DNA of 64,000 bases from Tetracentron sinense. Lineage: Eukaryota > Streptophyta > Magnoliopsida > Trochodendrales > Trochodendraceae. The stretch's first letter is position 1, and each line of letters opens with the position of its first letter. The position numbers and the translations under genes were made by a program. The notes beneath the pieces are model-generated. The model saw only the letters and a list, made by a program, of their open reading frames with translations, was not told the DNA's origin and did no database searches. The stretch is taken from positions 23,250,547 through 23,314,546 of the forward strand of contig CM026556.1 of assembly GCA_015143295.1 (NCBI GenBank), read 5' to 3'. Below are positions 1-12,006 of this stretch, piece by piece.

Positions 1-720
1 TTGATGTTTTTTATTTGAATATATCTTTGCATGCAATGATGGCTTTCACACTATCCAGATAGGTAGTCCTGGCTATTGGCAGCAGGGGCTTTTACTCTAG
101 TAACCCAGATAGATACCTACTGTCCACCTAGGTAGCCATTTCATATTGTTTACATCCAATAGTGACTTCACACTAGCCCAGTAGGTAGCCATTTTCATTG
201 CAACAACTTTTGCTCATGGAGGATACACAAAATGGGGATGACTAACAAAATGGTCATTCTAGATTGGTCATCCAAGGCCACACTATTGGGATAAGTCAAA
301 CAACTACAAATTGGAAAATAGACCTCTCAACAGAATCAGACAAAGTGCATGTGAAATTTGTAAAGCATACACACATGAATAAGTCTCTAACTGTTCAAGA
401 TAAAACCGATCTAATTTTTAGCCTAACAAAGAGACTATGAAGGTGATATATCCTCAATCAGTAACAAACTCATGTTCAACCCTGGACAAGTATAGAATCA
501 CACAAGGGATGCAGATCATGCAAGTCAAACAAGATCAACATGACAAAAATATTTTTGGATTTAAGATTTTTTTAATGTTTTTGGATTTTTCAAAATAAAG
601 AAAACAGAAAAACATACCAAAGCAAATAAAGACTAGTAAAAAGAAAGACTACTAGTATACACAGATAGCATAGCACTAGGACAAGATATATCACTAACAG
701 CACACCCTAGGCTATGACAG
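1..720 (-). repeat. Post-pol-type noncoding region of element D
   Basis: This stretch has no credible gene. Its left part resembles the region between pol and the env-like gene of element C (about 51.2-51.9 kb): both carry blocks such as GGCTTTCACACTA, TAGATACCTACTGT, CTAGGTAGCCAT and TGCATGTG in the same order. The right part (about 540-620) is an A/T-rich tract with TTTTTGGATTTTT like the one just after pol in C. The match stops near 720, where gag-like sequence begins. Confidence 0.6.
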
Positions 721-1898
721 GCACGGGCTAAGTAAAGTCCTTCAGGTCTTCCTTTCTCACCCAAACGGTTTTAGAAGTTTGATTGACCCTTTGGTCTCTA
801 ACCGTTTCAATTGAGATATGTATGACCTTTTGCCTCTTCCTCCTGTTCCTCATTTTTCAAGATTGAGTCCTAGAATTATGGCGGGTATTATGGTTCTCTC
901 CATTACCTCCTCTATATCTAGCAGGAGGAGTGTCATGACCATGCCACTGTCTAGAGTTATCATAGATATTCAATATATCATCATTTAACTTCTTTGAAAT
1001 CTCCACTAGGATATCAACTCTCCTTTGAAGATTCTCATTTAAGTTATTTTGGTTCTCAAAACCATGATTGGGCATTCTTCGAAGTTTAGGACATTTGAGG
1101 CTTAATATGACCCTTCACTCCACATCTATGACATGTAGGAATGAATTTCTGAGTAGAAAGGTCTTTCCCTTTAGCAGGAGGGTGCCTTGTAGCACCAGGC
1201 TCAGTGTTCGAGGTGGATGGAGTTCCCTTATTATCTCCACACCTCTGATTTTGCTCAAGATCAACCAACTTGATTTCAAGACTTGTCCTTTGATCAAGAC
1301 AAACATGCAAATCAGATTGAAGAAGCTGAGTCTTGGCAAGGAGGGACACCTTCTCTTCCTCAAGCTGTGGTACAAGAGCTCTCAACCTTGAAGCCACTTA
1401 GTCTAAGGCTTTTCCATTTCAATAGATTTGATCTTTTTGGACATGAAAAAATGAACCTTTTTTAGCTTTAGGCATTCCTGAAATAGTTCATCATAAGCTG
1501 CCTCAAGGTCTCCCTCAGAATCTGAGTCATTCTGACTCTCATCATCTTCTTCACCATCACTACAGTGTTGGTTACTCACAGCATTTGAAGAAGATTCCTC
1601 AATCCCAGATAAGGATGCAGTGAATGCCACATAACCCCTAGTTTCCTCACAAGAAGAACTATCTGATTCCTCAGATTCAGATTCACTGTCATCCCTTGTC
1701 TTGCCCTTAAATCTTTTCTTATTAGAGCATTCAGCGGCAATATGGTTGTACCCTTGTCATTAATAGCATTGAACATTTAGGGATTTCTTGTCCACAGTTT
1801 TAAAATGTTTATTGTTTTCAAAGTGCTTGAACTTGGGCTTTTCAAGAGATTTTTGTCCTTTCGGATTAAATCTCTTATTATTATTTTTAATTCAATTT
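721..1898 (-). pseudogene. Element D gag, downstream half (zinc knuckles), broken
   Basis: The minus strand encodes a CCHC-like knuckle, CHRCGVKGHIK, at about 1100-1140, matching the second knuckle of the element C Gag ([14 protein letters not shown]). It also encodes an acidic serine-rich stretch (about 1500-1690) and a coiled-coil-like stretch (about 1090-1390), in the same order as in C. The frame is broken several times. The upstream half of this gag lies beyond the LINE, at 8134-8892. Confidence 0.7.
1893..1898. repeat. Possible target-site duplication of the LINE, left copy
   Basis: CAATTT here recurs at 8128-8133. Aligning element D with element C (about 56.5 kb) shows that gag sequence continues from one copy to the other. 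Six bases is short for a LINE duplication and the surroundings are A/T-rich, so the limits are uncertain. Confidence 0.4.
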
Positions 1899-2091
1899 AA
1901 AAAAATGGGGGGGGGGGGGGGGGGTTATAAAACCTTACCCCTACAAAGACACAATCAGAGGGGGCATAAAACCTTACCCCAAAGGAGACGCAACAAGGGG
2001 AGACATAAAACCAAAACCCCTAAAAGGACACAAAGGATTAGGGGAATTAAAAACCCCTAACCCTATACAAAGACACAAAACAAAAGACACT
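1899..2091 (-). repeat. LINE 3' region: degenerate G/C-rich repeats ending in an 18-base homopolymer
   Basis: After the ORF2 stop the minus strand holds imperfect units of about 30-45 bases built around GTGTCTTTGTAGGGGT and AGGTTTTAT. It then ends in a run of 18 C (plus-strand G18 at 1907-1924) followed by A and a few T. No poly(A) tail is seen, which is unusual for an L1-type element. Slippage during copying or an assembly error could have set the length of the run. Confidence 0.6.
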
Positions 2092-5000
2092 TTAAGATTG
2101 TCTGATATTTCCTATGCCTAGTTTATCAAGAAAGAGAAGAGCTTTGAGCCGAGTAGGGCACTCTTGTCTAGAGAGAATCATACCATTGTGATGAATATCA
2201 CAACCATAATTGGCTAAAAAATCAGCCACCTGATTAACTTCCCTATAGATGTGAGATATATTAGAAACTATGTTGATGACTTGATTTATCTGTTTATTCC
2301 AATACCATACATTCCATGGATGTTTTGAAATCCCATTCCATGCTTCAATCAGAGATTTAGAATCCGATTCAATCTCGATCTGCGTATACCCTCTAGATAG
2401 ACAAAGCAGAATACCATCAAGGAGTGCTCTAGTTTCTGCAACATATCTAGAGCAGTGATCATAATAAGCAAAGAAACAAGCCAAAATATCTCCATTATGG
2501 TTCCGAATGATACCCCCACCACCTGCTAAACCTGAATTACCTCTTGAAGCCCCATCCACATTAAGCTTTATTTTTCTGACTGGAGGCCGAATCCATTTGA
2601 CAATTGAAATAATATCTCTTTTCTTTTGAGGAGTTATCATGATGTTGAACATAGAGAGATCCAATCTCTTCTTTCTTGGGAAACTCCCCAAGTCGATCAT
2701 TCCGGCCTTAATATGGGCAATAAGAATACCAGAAGATTTTCTTGTTCTTTTGAATCTGTGCGAACACATTTCTTTCCAAATTTCCCATATTATTAGAAGA
2801 GGAAGCAATATGTAGAGCTCATTGTGGATACTATCATATGTTCTGAACCACCTCATCAGAAAACATTGAATGGAATCACTGGGCTGGATTCCAATAGAAC
2901 AATAACCTGCAAAATACCTCCATATTCTAATTGAAATATTACTATGATAAAGAAGATGAGTTAGACTTTCAATATGACCAATAGTACAACACAAACAACG
3001 AATGACAAAAGGAATACTAACAGATTGAACCTTATTATGAGTCGAGACCGCACCATACATTACCTTCCATCCAAAATTTTGGATTTTCCTTGGGAATATG
3101 TTATTACAAACATACTTACTCCAATATTTTTTAGGATAGGATTTTCTGATATTTTCCTAAGTAGATTTAACCGAAAACTTACCATTTGAGCTAGGGTTCC
3201 ATATAAAAGCATCATCAACCTCAGATAGGAAAAAACCAGCATTTCTAATAGCTATCTGAAAATGGTCTGGCGAAAATTCATTAACCATAGAGAAATCCCA
3301 ATTACCATTATTATCAATCATATTGAATATAACTGGAAAAGAATTAGGAGTAGAGATAGCATAATCAATGAGAGGAACCTCTCTAAACCATCTATCTAGC
3401 CAAAAAATTATCCTAGTACCATCACCAATTAGAGAGGTTGAATTGTAAATCACATCCTGACAAAGACTACTAATTTTGACCCAAGTTTTAGAAGAACCCG
3501 CCCAGTAAGAAGCATTCCAAATATGATTAAATTGGTACTTTTCTCTAAAAAATGTAGACCAAAGATTAGAAGATTGATAAAGTTTCCAAGCTTGTTTATA
3601 TCTAAGAGCTAAAGCAAAATCATTCATTTTCCAGATTCCTAATCCACCTTCCACGTGGGGAAAAGAACAAATTTTCCAATTTATCCAGTGACGCTTTTTT
3701 GTTTCATTAGTATTATTCCAAAACAATTTAGCCATTATGTTATCAATTTGACTTGTTATGGCTTTAGGAACATGAATACCAGCTAAAGGATAAGTGGGAA
3801 TTGATGATAAAACATGCTTAATAAGAGTTAATCTCCCACCCGAAGATAAGAATTTTGCTTTCCAACCTTCCACCTTAGAAGTAATAGTATCAATAAGAGA
3901 GTTGAAATAAACCTTTTTAAGTCGACCTTTATAAAGGGGAACTCCTAAATAGATAAATGGAAAATTTTTCCGAGGAATCCCCACCCAATTAGATATAGCA
4001 TTAGATCTTCTTCTAGACATGTTATCAGAACAATAAAAACCACTTTTATCTCTATTAATCAACTGCCCTGAAGATTTTCATAAGAAGAAATAAAATCAAA
4101 TAGCTTCTTAATGTTCTGTTTCTTACCATTGAAAAATAAAAGAGTATCATCTGCAGAAGAAGGTGAGAAATAGGATTACCAAATCTACCTAATTTGTAAG
4201 TGGAAGAAAGACTCACAGATATGGTTTTGATACCCCTACTAAAAACTTCTTCCGCCAGAATAAAAAGAGTAGGAGATATTGGATCACCTTGACGGAGCCC
4301 ACGCGAAATCTAAAAAAAACCTTGTAAGCAACCATTAATAATAATAGAGAATGATTGGTTTAGAAGACAACCATGAATTAATCTCATCACTTCTTTAAAG
4401 CCCATTTTTTCTAGAACTACAAAAATGAAGTTCCACTCCATTCGATCATAAGCTTTTGACATGTCAAGCTTAAAAATGGCATTACCTCCAAGACTTTTCC
4501 TATCAATATCCTGCACCATTTCCTGAGCTATACTTACATTATCTATAATATTTCTCCATTTGAAAAATGCACTCTGCTCTTCAGAAATAATGTTAGGAAG
4601 AAGTACACCAATTCTTTCAGTCAAAATTCGCGAAATAATCTTGTAAAGAAAGTTACAAAGACTTATAGGTCTAAACTGTGAGAAAGAAGCAGGAGCATTA
4701 CATTTTGGGATAAGAGCAATAGCAGTTGCATTAATAGCTCTAGGCATCTCAGCAGTCAAGAAAAAGTAAGTAATAGCATGATACAGATCATCTTTAATAA
4801 TCTCCCAACAAGACTGAAAAAAATGACTAGAGAAACCATCTGGACCAGGAGCACTGTCAGCCGACATACTAAAGGCAACCTTTTTTTATTTCTTCAATAG
4901 AGGGATAAATAGATATAGAATTATTATTTTCCTCAGAAATAAGGCAAGGAATGGAATTCAGAATATTAGGATCAATCACAGAATTATCAGAAGTAAGCAC

Positions 5001-6203
5001 TTTTGAAAGAAAGAAACTGCTTCCTTACCAATGTCCTCCTGAGATTCCAACCAGTTACCTTGAGCATCTTGAATTCTATGTATGCCATTTCGACACCTTC
5101 TAGAGTTAGGGACCATGTGAAAAAAATTTGTATTATTATCTCCCTCCTATAACCATTGAAATCTAGATTTTTGCCTCCAATAAATTTCTTCCTGAAGGAG
5201 AACAGATTAGAACTCAATTTTGAGATTAGTTAATCTGGCATGTTTCTCATCATCCCAAGAATTTTGGACATCTTCTTCCAACCAATTGACATGACTTTCA
5301 ATATCTTTCATCTTCTGAAAAATATTACCAAGAACTTCTCTATTCCAAATTTTTAGAGAAGATTTTAGTCTTTTGAGTTTGAGGAAAAAAGATATAGTAG
5401 GGTTAGCTAAAATAGGAGGGCTCCAAGAATTAATCACGATTCTACTAAAATCAGAATGAGTCAACCACATCTACTGAAATTTAAAAGATGAAGGTTTTCT
5501 AATATTATCTTTACCAAAGACAAACAAAAGAGGAGAATGATTAGATGCAATTCTAGAGAGGTGAGTAACCAACAATATATGGAAATTTTGAGTCCACTCA
5601 GGGTTAATCAGAATACGATCAAGAAGGGCATAAATTCAGTGAACACCCTCCTGATTATTACACCACGTAAATTTGTTACCAGAGAAACCAGCATCCAGTA
5701 AACCTAGATCATTAATCATATTTTGAAAATCTTCCATAGAGTCATAATTTACTTCTCTACCTCCTCTTTTTTCATTAGAAGCATAAATAGCATTAAAATC
5801 ACCACCAATGAAAAAATGACCAGTAAAAGAATAGAAAGCAGCACAAAGCTCTTCCCAAAGGGATAATCTCTCCTTTCTAGTGCATTTAGCATAAATAAAA
5901 GTGCATCTAATCTGAGCCATGGCATTATTATAAACATCTACAATAATCATTTGATCGTTAGCAGATATAAAAGATACGTGGATATTATTTTTCCAAAGTA
6001 ACCAAATCTTGTTATGATTGATTTGACATCAAAATGATTATCCATACCAACAAAAGAACATGTCTCATGAATAGATTAAAAAAAAAAATTTGGTTCAATA
6101 ATAGTGGCTAAAGATACTTGATTAGAAGAAATTAAACTTTTAGTCTAGCTTTAGACGCTAAATTACCAAAACCTCTAATATTCCATATAAGAAATTTATT
6201 CAT
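2092..6203 (-). pseudogene. LINE ORF2: endonuclease, reverse transcriptase and RNase H, broken
   Basis: In life ORF2 nicks the target and copies the element RNA there. The start reads MNKFLIWNIRGFG, the usual opening of an AP-like endonuclease. Endonuclease motifs GGDFNAI (about 5780) and GNKFTWCN follow; the final catalytic triplet reads SNHSPLL (about 5545), where SDH is usual. Reverse transcriptase blocks APGPDGF, ALIPK, FRPISLCNFLYK and FKLDMSKAYDRMEW lie at 4310-4867, and GLRQGDPISP plus a degenerate ADD box at about 4140-4310. YLGVPLYKGR lies near 3945. The 322-codon open stretch at 2092-3060 holds an RNase H with its acidic residues in place (NVDGA, AETRALLDG, IESDSKSL, NQVADFLAN). About eight or more stops or frameshifts break the gene, for example after LKV near 6135 and between 4062 and 4310. 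Confidence 0.88.
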
Positions 6204-8032
6204 TGATAATATTTTTGGGGTTTGAGTCCTTAGAAAGAACTACAGTTTTAGAACGAGTTACTCCGTCCGTTGAAACACAATCTTTATTTAAATTATTTTT
6301 CTTTTTTAGATTTTCCATATGCTGATTTCTAAAAAATTCCGCTTTAAGTAATCTTTTGGAAAATGTTTTCCCATCTTCTTTGAATTTTTCTTTGTTTTCA
6401 ATGAGACATGGATCGAAATTTGAAAGAAATTCCTTTGTTTGGGAATGCTCCCTAAGATTTTTAAAACTAAAATGACCATCGCTAAGAGAATTATTTTCTT
6501 TTAAGGTATTAACTAACCTATTCCACATACGATAGTGATTAGTATAATGAAACTTGTATCTATGGTAAGTATTCTCATTCATTCTAAGCCCTTTTATTTC
6601 CGAATTTCAAAGGATATTATTCTTGTTCAATTCTCTTTCAGATCCTATAGATTATTCACCTCATACGAAACCAAGGGTTGTTTCTCTCTATTTTTTTTCT
6701 TGAGAAACTAATCTATTTTCCATAGAATCGGCTGATGGATAATCTAATTTATCTAAAGTAGTTGCAGCAGAATTATTGATATTAATCATACCTGGAACGG
6801 AAGATGTATGATCTTTGGCATTATGCAAACATAGATCATCATTCTTACTTGATTCTGCCGCTAAGGAAGGTTGAACCAACAAGCCATCTTCTTGGACTGA
6901 AATAATTCCTGCAGTATTTTCATTAGACCTGGTCAGAGAAGATAGATCTATAGGACATGGTTCCACTGGATTGAAAACTTTCATAACCCATTGCTCGTGT
7001 GATTTTTATTCGTATCTGCATCTTTAAGCCCGAATCCATAATTTCTACATAATTTTTTTCTAGTTTTGCACTTCCTTCACTAAGCCGAGAGTCCTTTGAA
7101 GCCTTCTCTTTTCCTACGGCCTCCTGTCCTATGATGATAATTTGATTGCTGATTCGATCTTTATCTTTGGGCTTAGCCTTCCAAACTTGGTTTTTATTTT
7201 TTTCATTCACATCATCATGCTCCTTGTTGTTCACCACTGTTCGTTGGATGTTTCTTTTTTTTTCAACATTGCAAGATTCCACAGGGTGCCCAATCTTCTT
7301 ACAGTGGGTGCAGAATAATATACTCTTCTCATACTCTATTTCTTGCCATCAACCATTGTTTCCAATACACAACTAGAATCATTCCGGGTTCTTTTTTAAT
7401 AGATCCACCTCTATTCATACTCTTGCTGCACTAGGTCGAGACCACGATTTTGTAGCACCATCCATCTTTAAAACTTTGCCGATGATATTTCCAATGGATC
7501 TCAGGGCAGACTCATTGAAAAGATGAAGTGGAAGGTTTGGGAAGTTTACCCAAATCGGAACTAACGAAGGTTCGATTCCAAAAACAAACGAGGGAGTCCA
7601 TTTAAAAAATCTGAATAGAAAACCATTGATGTAAATCGCTTCTTTTAACCATACCATCAAGAAATCATCTTCGGAAGTAAAGTGAAAAAGAAGATGTCTC
7701 GCATCTAGAATACCAACTGAGAAAGATAACCGAACCCCTACAAAATTTTTCATGAAGGTTTTGATAGATGCAAGAGGGGGACGACCATAGCCACATTTAG
7801 CTACCAATGAAAGTTTGTGAGGAGCTGATAGGATTGAAGTTTCTTCATCCGAAAAGAATATCACTGGTTCTCCTTGGTGCAAAGACCGATTTTTGAAAGG
7901 GACATTAGGAGAAGAAGGATTTGAAACCTTAACAAAATTTCTAGCTGCATCCGCATAAGATTGGGTAGGATGATTCGGCGGCCTTGATGATGAACCATTC
8001 TCCAATGGACTGGCTGCCCTAGGGTTTTCCAT
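6196..8032 (-). pseudogene. LINE ORF1: nucleic-acid-binding protein, broken
   Basis: ORF1 proteins of plant LINEs bind the element RNA. The chosen start is MENPRAASPLENG at 8032; frames above it are unlikely to be coding. Residues of the DUF4283-like domain are visible (SLVAKCGYGRPP, DDFLMVW, PIWVNFPNLPLH, IIGKVLKMD). An in-frame stop follows SRPSAARV near 7412, and the family's IEVDLLKK continues after it. A zinc knuckle, CTHCKKIGHPVESC, lies at about 7270-7320, then a charged low-complexity linker. The end (NPKNIINE) stops at 6196 and overlaps the ORF2 start by 8 bases (ATGAATAA on the minus strand), an arrangement that could allow stop-and-restart translation. At least three breaks are present. 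Confidence 0.8.
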
Positions 8033-8133
8033 GAAACCATAGCACAACGAAGGAGATAGGCTTGCTATCATACACCTAAAAGTTCGCTAACATGCACCCC
8101 CAGAGCGCATACGAGGAGTTTCAAAAACAATTT

Positions 8134-8892
8134 GAATTTCTTTGCAAATGAAGCCAACTCTTCTTCTTCATCCTTAGAGTCACTATCTGAACCATCTATG
8201 GATTCCTTGATGGATTTCAAGGCAATGGATTTTGGTTTGTTGGATGGGTTCAGATTTAACTCATAGGTTTGGAGAGAACCAACCAAATCTTCAATTTTGA
8301 GAGCATCAACATTTTTGCTCTCTTTGATAGCGGTAACCTTCGATCGAAATATCTCAGGTAGAGATCTCAAATTTTTTCTAACAATTTTGGACATAGGAAT
8401 TCTTTTCCCTAGATTGAAGCTAGAATTGACAATGTCACTAAAATTAGCATAAAAACTGTCAAAAGTTTCATCATCATTCATTATCAACTTTTCAAACTTA
8501 GAGGTTAGTATTTGAAGTTTTGAGATCTTGACATTTGTAGTCCCTTCATGGGTAATTAGAAGAAAGTCCCATGCCTCCTTCCAAGTGTCACATTTAGAAA
8601 TACGTCTAAATTCTTCGAATGTGACAGTGGCGAAGATTGTATTTAGACCCTTACTATTCCTTCTACAACTTTCAAGTTCTACATTGGTCCATTCAGAAGA
8701 AGGTTTAAGCATGGTCTGGTCATTTATGGTCTTTGTTGGATGGGTCCAACCTTGTTCAACGGAAAACCATACTCTCTCATCTAATGATTTTAGAAACGCT
8801 CTCATTCGAGCTTTCCAATAGGCATAATTATTCACATCAAATAATGGGGGACAAGAGATGGATCCTCCCTCTCTTTGGAGATTCATATTCAT
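8134..8892 (-). pseudogene. Element D gag, upstream half
   Basis: The minus strand reads NLQREGGSISCPPLFD, then [16 protein letters not shown] and LDERVW, closely matching the Gag start of element C ([15 protein letters not shown], then [16 protein letters not shown]). It is the UBN2/retrotran_gag-type domain of copia elements, with SKLQILTSKFEKL and [10 protein letters not shown] further in. The start could be either of two ATGs, at 8892 or 8886. The LINE cuts it at the left. Confidence 0.8.
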
Positions 8893-8935
8893 CGAATCTA
8901 AGAATAGGATCACACTAACAAAATTAGTGGACCTC

Positions 8936-8949
8936 GCTTTGATACCAAT
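8936..8949 (-). other. Primer-binding site of element D
   Basis: On the minus strand AATTGGTATCAAAGC directly follows the LTR. It resembles the initiator-Met site TGGTATCAGAGC with one change. The same layout is seen in elements A, C and E. Confidence 0.7.
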
Positions 8950-9816
8950 TAAAAAAATTTAGTGAACCTCAAATCCGATGTTTGAGTTGAGAACTCACAA
9001 GTTCGAGGGGATGGTTAGGTTTCCCTATAATTCTATCTACCATTTTTATGATTTAACAATTAAGTTTAGAGATGATGAATTTAAGTGCGAAAATAGGAAA
9101 AACAATCAAACTATAACACAAGGATTTTTACGTAGAAACCCTTCCGGGAAAAATCACGGGACCTAATTCAGCCATGAGAATCCACTAATACAAAGTTAAC
9201 AAGAACTTACAAGACTCGAACTTGAATCCTTCGGACTCGACACTACGATCCTTCAGTTCTTAGTCCTCCATGCCTCAAAAAGTCATCACGTACTCACAAT
9301 TCCCATGATCAACCGCACCCGTTCGTACTTCTCTTTGTGTCTTGAAAACAGTCCACGATCTTCCGATCGATCTCCATCAATGACAGTTTTGGATTCCACC
9401 AACCAAATCACACTACCACGATCCTTCTCGGATCAATCTCATTTGCAAAGGATCTAGAACACTTCGGCCAAGTTTTTCTATCCAGAATGGGTTGATGGTT
9501 TGTTAAGAATCAATTCCTAGATGGACTCCTTCAATGGACAAGTCCAAACAAGCAAGAATGGAGTTTTAGGCTTACAAACTCTAAGATAAAAGCAACCAAC
9601 AAAGGGAAGGAGAACAAAGTGTTTCCAGAGTTTTTACGAACTCTAGAGATAGCTTAAAGTACTCTCAACACACTCCCAAAATCCCAATTTTCATAGTGGA
9701 AGGGTTCTAGTTATATAAGGAATCAAAAACCAAGTTTAGAGGTTGCTACAACCCAAGAAGGAAGTTTCCAAAATAGCCAAAAGGTAAAGAAATCGATTTG
9801 GAAGAATTCCCATATC

Positions 9817-9977
9817 AGGGTCGACCCTAGGAGACACTTAGGTTAACCCAAATGTGGAGTTGGGTCAACCCAAGTATCCTCCAGGGTTGACCCTGTATTT
9901 TTCAACGTTCTGCCTCAATTTCCCATACATTATTTTGCATACTCAAGGTCGACCCTCAATGGTTAGGGTTGACCTTG
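9817..9977. promoter_or_regulatory. Palindrome cluster upstream of the element D LTR TATA box
   Basis: AGGGTCGACCCT (9817-9828), TTGGGTCAACCCAA (9860-9873), CAGGGTTGACCCTG (9882-9895), AAGGTCGACCCT (9945-9956) and TAGGGTTGACCTTG (9964-9977) are perfect or one- to two-mismatch palindromes with the core GGGTYRACCC. In transcription direction (minus) they lie about 100-260 bases upstream of the TATA box at 9711-9718. Confidence 0.7.
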
Positions 9978-10177
9978 AGGTTAAAACATGATTTTCAAAT
10001 TTCATTTTTGGCTCTTACACCCTTCATAAAATTTGTAGCTCTTTTCGATATGGTCGATTTGATATATTATGGAGCAAAATCTGAGCTATGGTTTGAGAGA
10101 TATACCACCTACAAACAACCTTAGTTTTTTGAAAAATTTCAGAATTTTAAACTTGTTTTGTAGTAAATATCTCATCA

Positions 10178-10182
10178 CCTAG
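10178..10182. repeat. Target-site duplication of element E, left copy (CCTAG)
   Basis: CCTAG directly precedes the LTR start TGTAACG and recurs at 20225-20229 directly after the other LTR. The flanking sequence on both sides is the LTR of element D. Confidence 0.95.
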
Positions 10183-10856
10183 TGTAACGACCCCAAATCC
10201 TACCAAGGCTAAAATAGGACTTTAGAATCGCCACATTACTTAAACCTGCTTAAAACCATGCATACAAGGCTACTACACGAGTCTCCAAAAATGAGAGTAA
10301 TAAAATTCCGATATATAAACCCAATCCAACCTGCACAAGTCTGAGGTCTATATATACAACTCACAAAGAACCAACAAGTCTGATACACAACTAATAAGAA
10401 GTCTACTGAGCAACATCCTCTAAAAGTCAAATACAAAACTCTCTCAAAGAAAAGAAATGTAAACTAAGAGGTGTAGCCGCCCAAGTCTCCGGCTCCCTCC
10501 TCAGAAGGCTCACCTTCACCTCCTTCCTCAATGTATGTTTCCTCAACCCACGGCTCCACCGTGTACTCCTGCTCTATACCTGCCAAGACAAAAGTCCGGC
10601 TGAGTACAAAGGTACTCAGTGTATATAAAATCCAATCAACAATAATAATATACCTGCACTTAGTCAGAAACATATCCAATAGCATAATAACATAATCAGA
10701 GTGCGGAAGAACGTGTGCGCATATACATCATATCATCACCTTGACTCGTGTACTTGTGAGAATCTTAGGCTTGGAAAACCATACACTTATGAGGTACTTA
10801 TGCTTACGAGACCACGTGCTTGTGAGATGCTTATGCTTATGCTTATGCTTATGCAC

Positions 10857-11048
10857 TTATTCAGATCATACAGTAATGAGACATGCCGTTCTTGGCGGAT
10901 ACGGACCATGCCTTATGCACTTATTCAGATCACACTGTAATGAGACATGCCGTTCTTGGCGGATACGGACCATGCCTTATGCACTTATTCAGATCACACT
11001 GTAATGAGACATGCCGTTCTTGGCGGATACGGACCATGCCATGCTTAT
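10857..11048. repeat. Three 64-bp tandem units in the element E LTR
   Basis: Units start with TTATTCAGATCA at 10857, 10921 and 10985 and include GACATGCCGTTCTTGGCGG. They are preceded by a short ATGCTT ladder (10829-10854). The other LTR has the same three units at 18401, 18465 and 18529 with a shorter ladder. Relative to transcription they lie downstream of the TATA box. Confidence 0.9.
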
Positions 11049-12006
11049 GCTTATTCAGAATGTCATACATATGTCATGTTCATGCTTGTAGTCCATATGT
11101 GTGACTTGTGAGACTCTTATCTTAACATACACGTGCATATGTGCTTAAGTGTCGAAATTAATATTCGAGTTGGTAATTGCTTAGGTTCCGATCTCCCACC
11201 ATGGAAACTCCACTATATGTCCCATACCAAATAGTTAGAGAATTCCCGGTTTGAGAGATGTTCCTCTAAGTTCTTACCTTCCCGACTATCAATTCCCAAG
11301 CAAATAATTAAACATACTTAACAAACCATTCACCTATACATATCTTATCATAATTCATATCGCAATTCATAATCAATTTACCACCATTTCATAAGAACAT
11401 AATAGCATTTATTCTCTCAAACATTTTTACAAACACCTTGAGTACCCATATTATGAATCCATTATTTCTCTACTTTCTCAAGCATCCATCTAACCACAAT
11501 CCATCCATACAATCCATTCATCATTCACATCCACATAGTAATCCCATCCTCCACACATTTCCCATCCTTCATACATCTCATCCACATTCAAATCCACATT
11601 TCCATTCACATATCCACTCATAATTAGCTCATTTCATAGAAAATTAGGGAAAACATGCATTCAATCTCTATTCTATCATTTCTATCATCTTAACATTCAC
11701 AAAACCTTAAAATAAAGTTGATTAGGATAGTATATCGACCTTAGGAATCCCTCCCTTGGATTCAAAACGCTCCCGAGACGATTTGGAGAAGCTTCCCAAA
11801 CTTTTCTTGCAATCTCCTATCAATCTCCTCCTTCTCCAAGAAAACCCTCTCTCAAAACCCTAGGGTTTCTCCCCCTTTTTGCCAAATTAGGTTAGAACTA
11901 GGTGGAGTATTTTAATATTTCGAGTAGGACCCCCTATTTATAGCCCCAAGGTCTGAGAACGAAAAGACCAAAAAGCCCATACTAAAAATCAGCAAAAACA
12001 CGAAGG

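Larger units (their letters stand above)
1899..8127 (-). mobile_element. L1-type LINE with RNase H domain, inserted in element D gag
   Basis: On the minus strand an ORF1 with a DUF4283-like domain and a zinc knuckle is followed by an ORF2 with endonuclease, reverse transcriptase, a C-terminal reverse-transcriptase-associated region and an RNase H domain. This is the layout of plant L1-like LINEs that carry an archaeal-type RNase H. The element is about 6.2 kb, near full length for the group. Both reading frames carry many stops and shifts, so it is dead. Both flanks are gag of element D, which fixes the insertion site. Confidence 0.88.
8950..10182 (-). repeat. Element D LTR, larger part
   Basis: This is the LTR next to the primer site. 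Like the LTR of C it contains ATTTTTACGTAGAAACCC and CACGGGACC in the same order and spacing. A TATA box (TTATATAA at 9711-9718, equivalent on both strands) lies inside it. The LTR is split by element E at 10182/10183 and resumes at 20225-20485. Confidence 0.75.

Noticed and set aside
10464-10685. 73-codon minus-strand frame with an acidic end, present also at 18014-18235
   Set aside because: Both copies lie in the two LTRs of element E and are identical only because the LTRs are; no known domain.
10857-11048. CRISPR-like direct repeats
   Set aside because: Units are adjacent without spacers and lie in a plant LTR.
11438-11623. 61-codon His/Ser/Pro-rich plus-strand frame, also at 18982-19167
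   Set aside because: It comes from a CATTCACATCC-type low-complexity tract in the E LTR.
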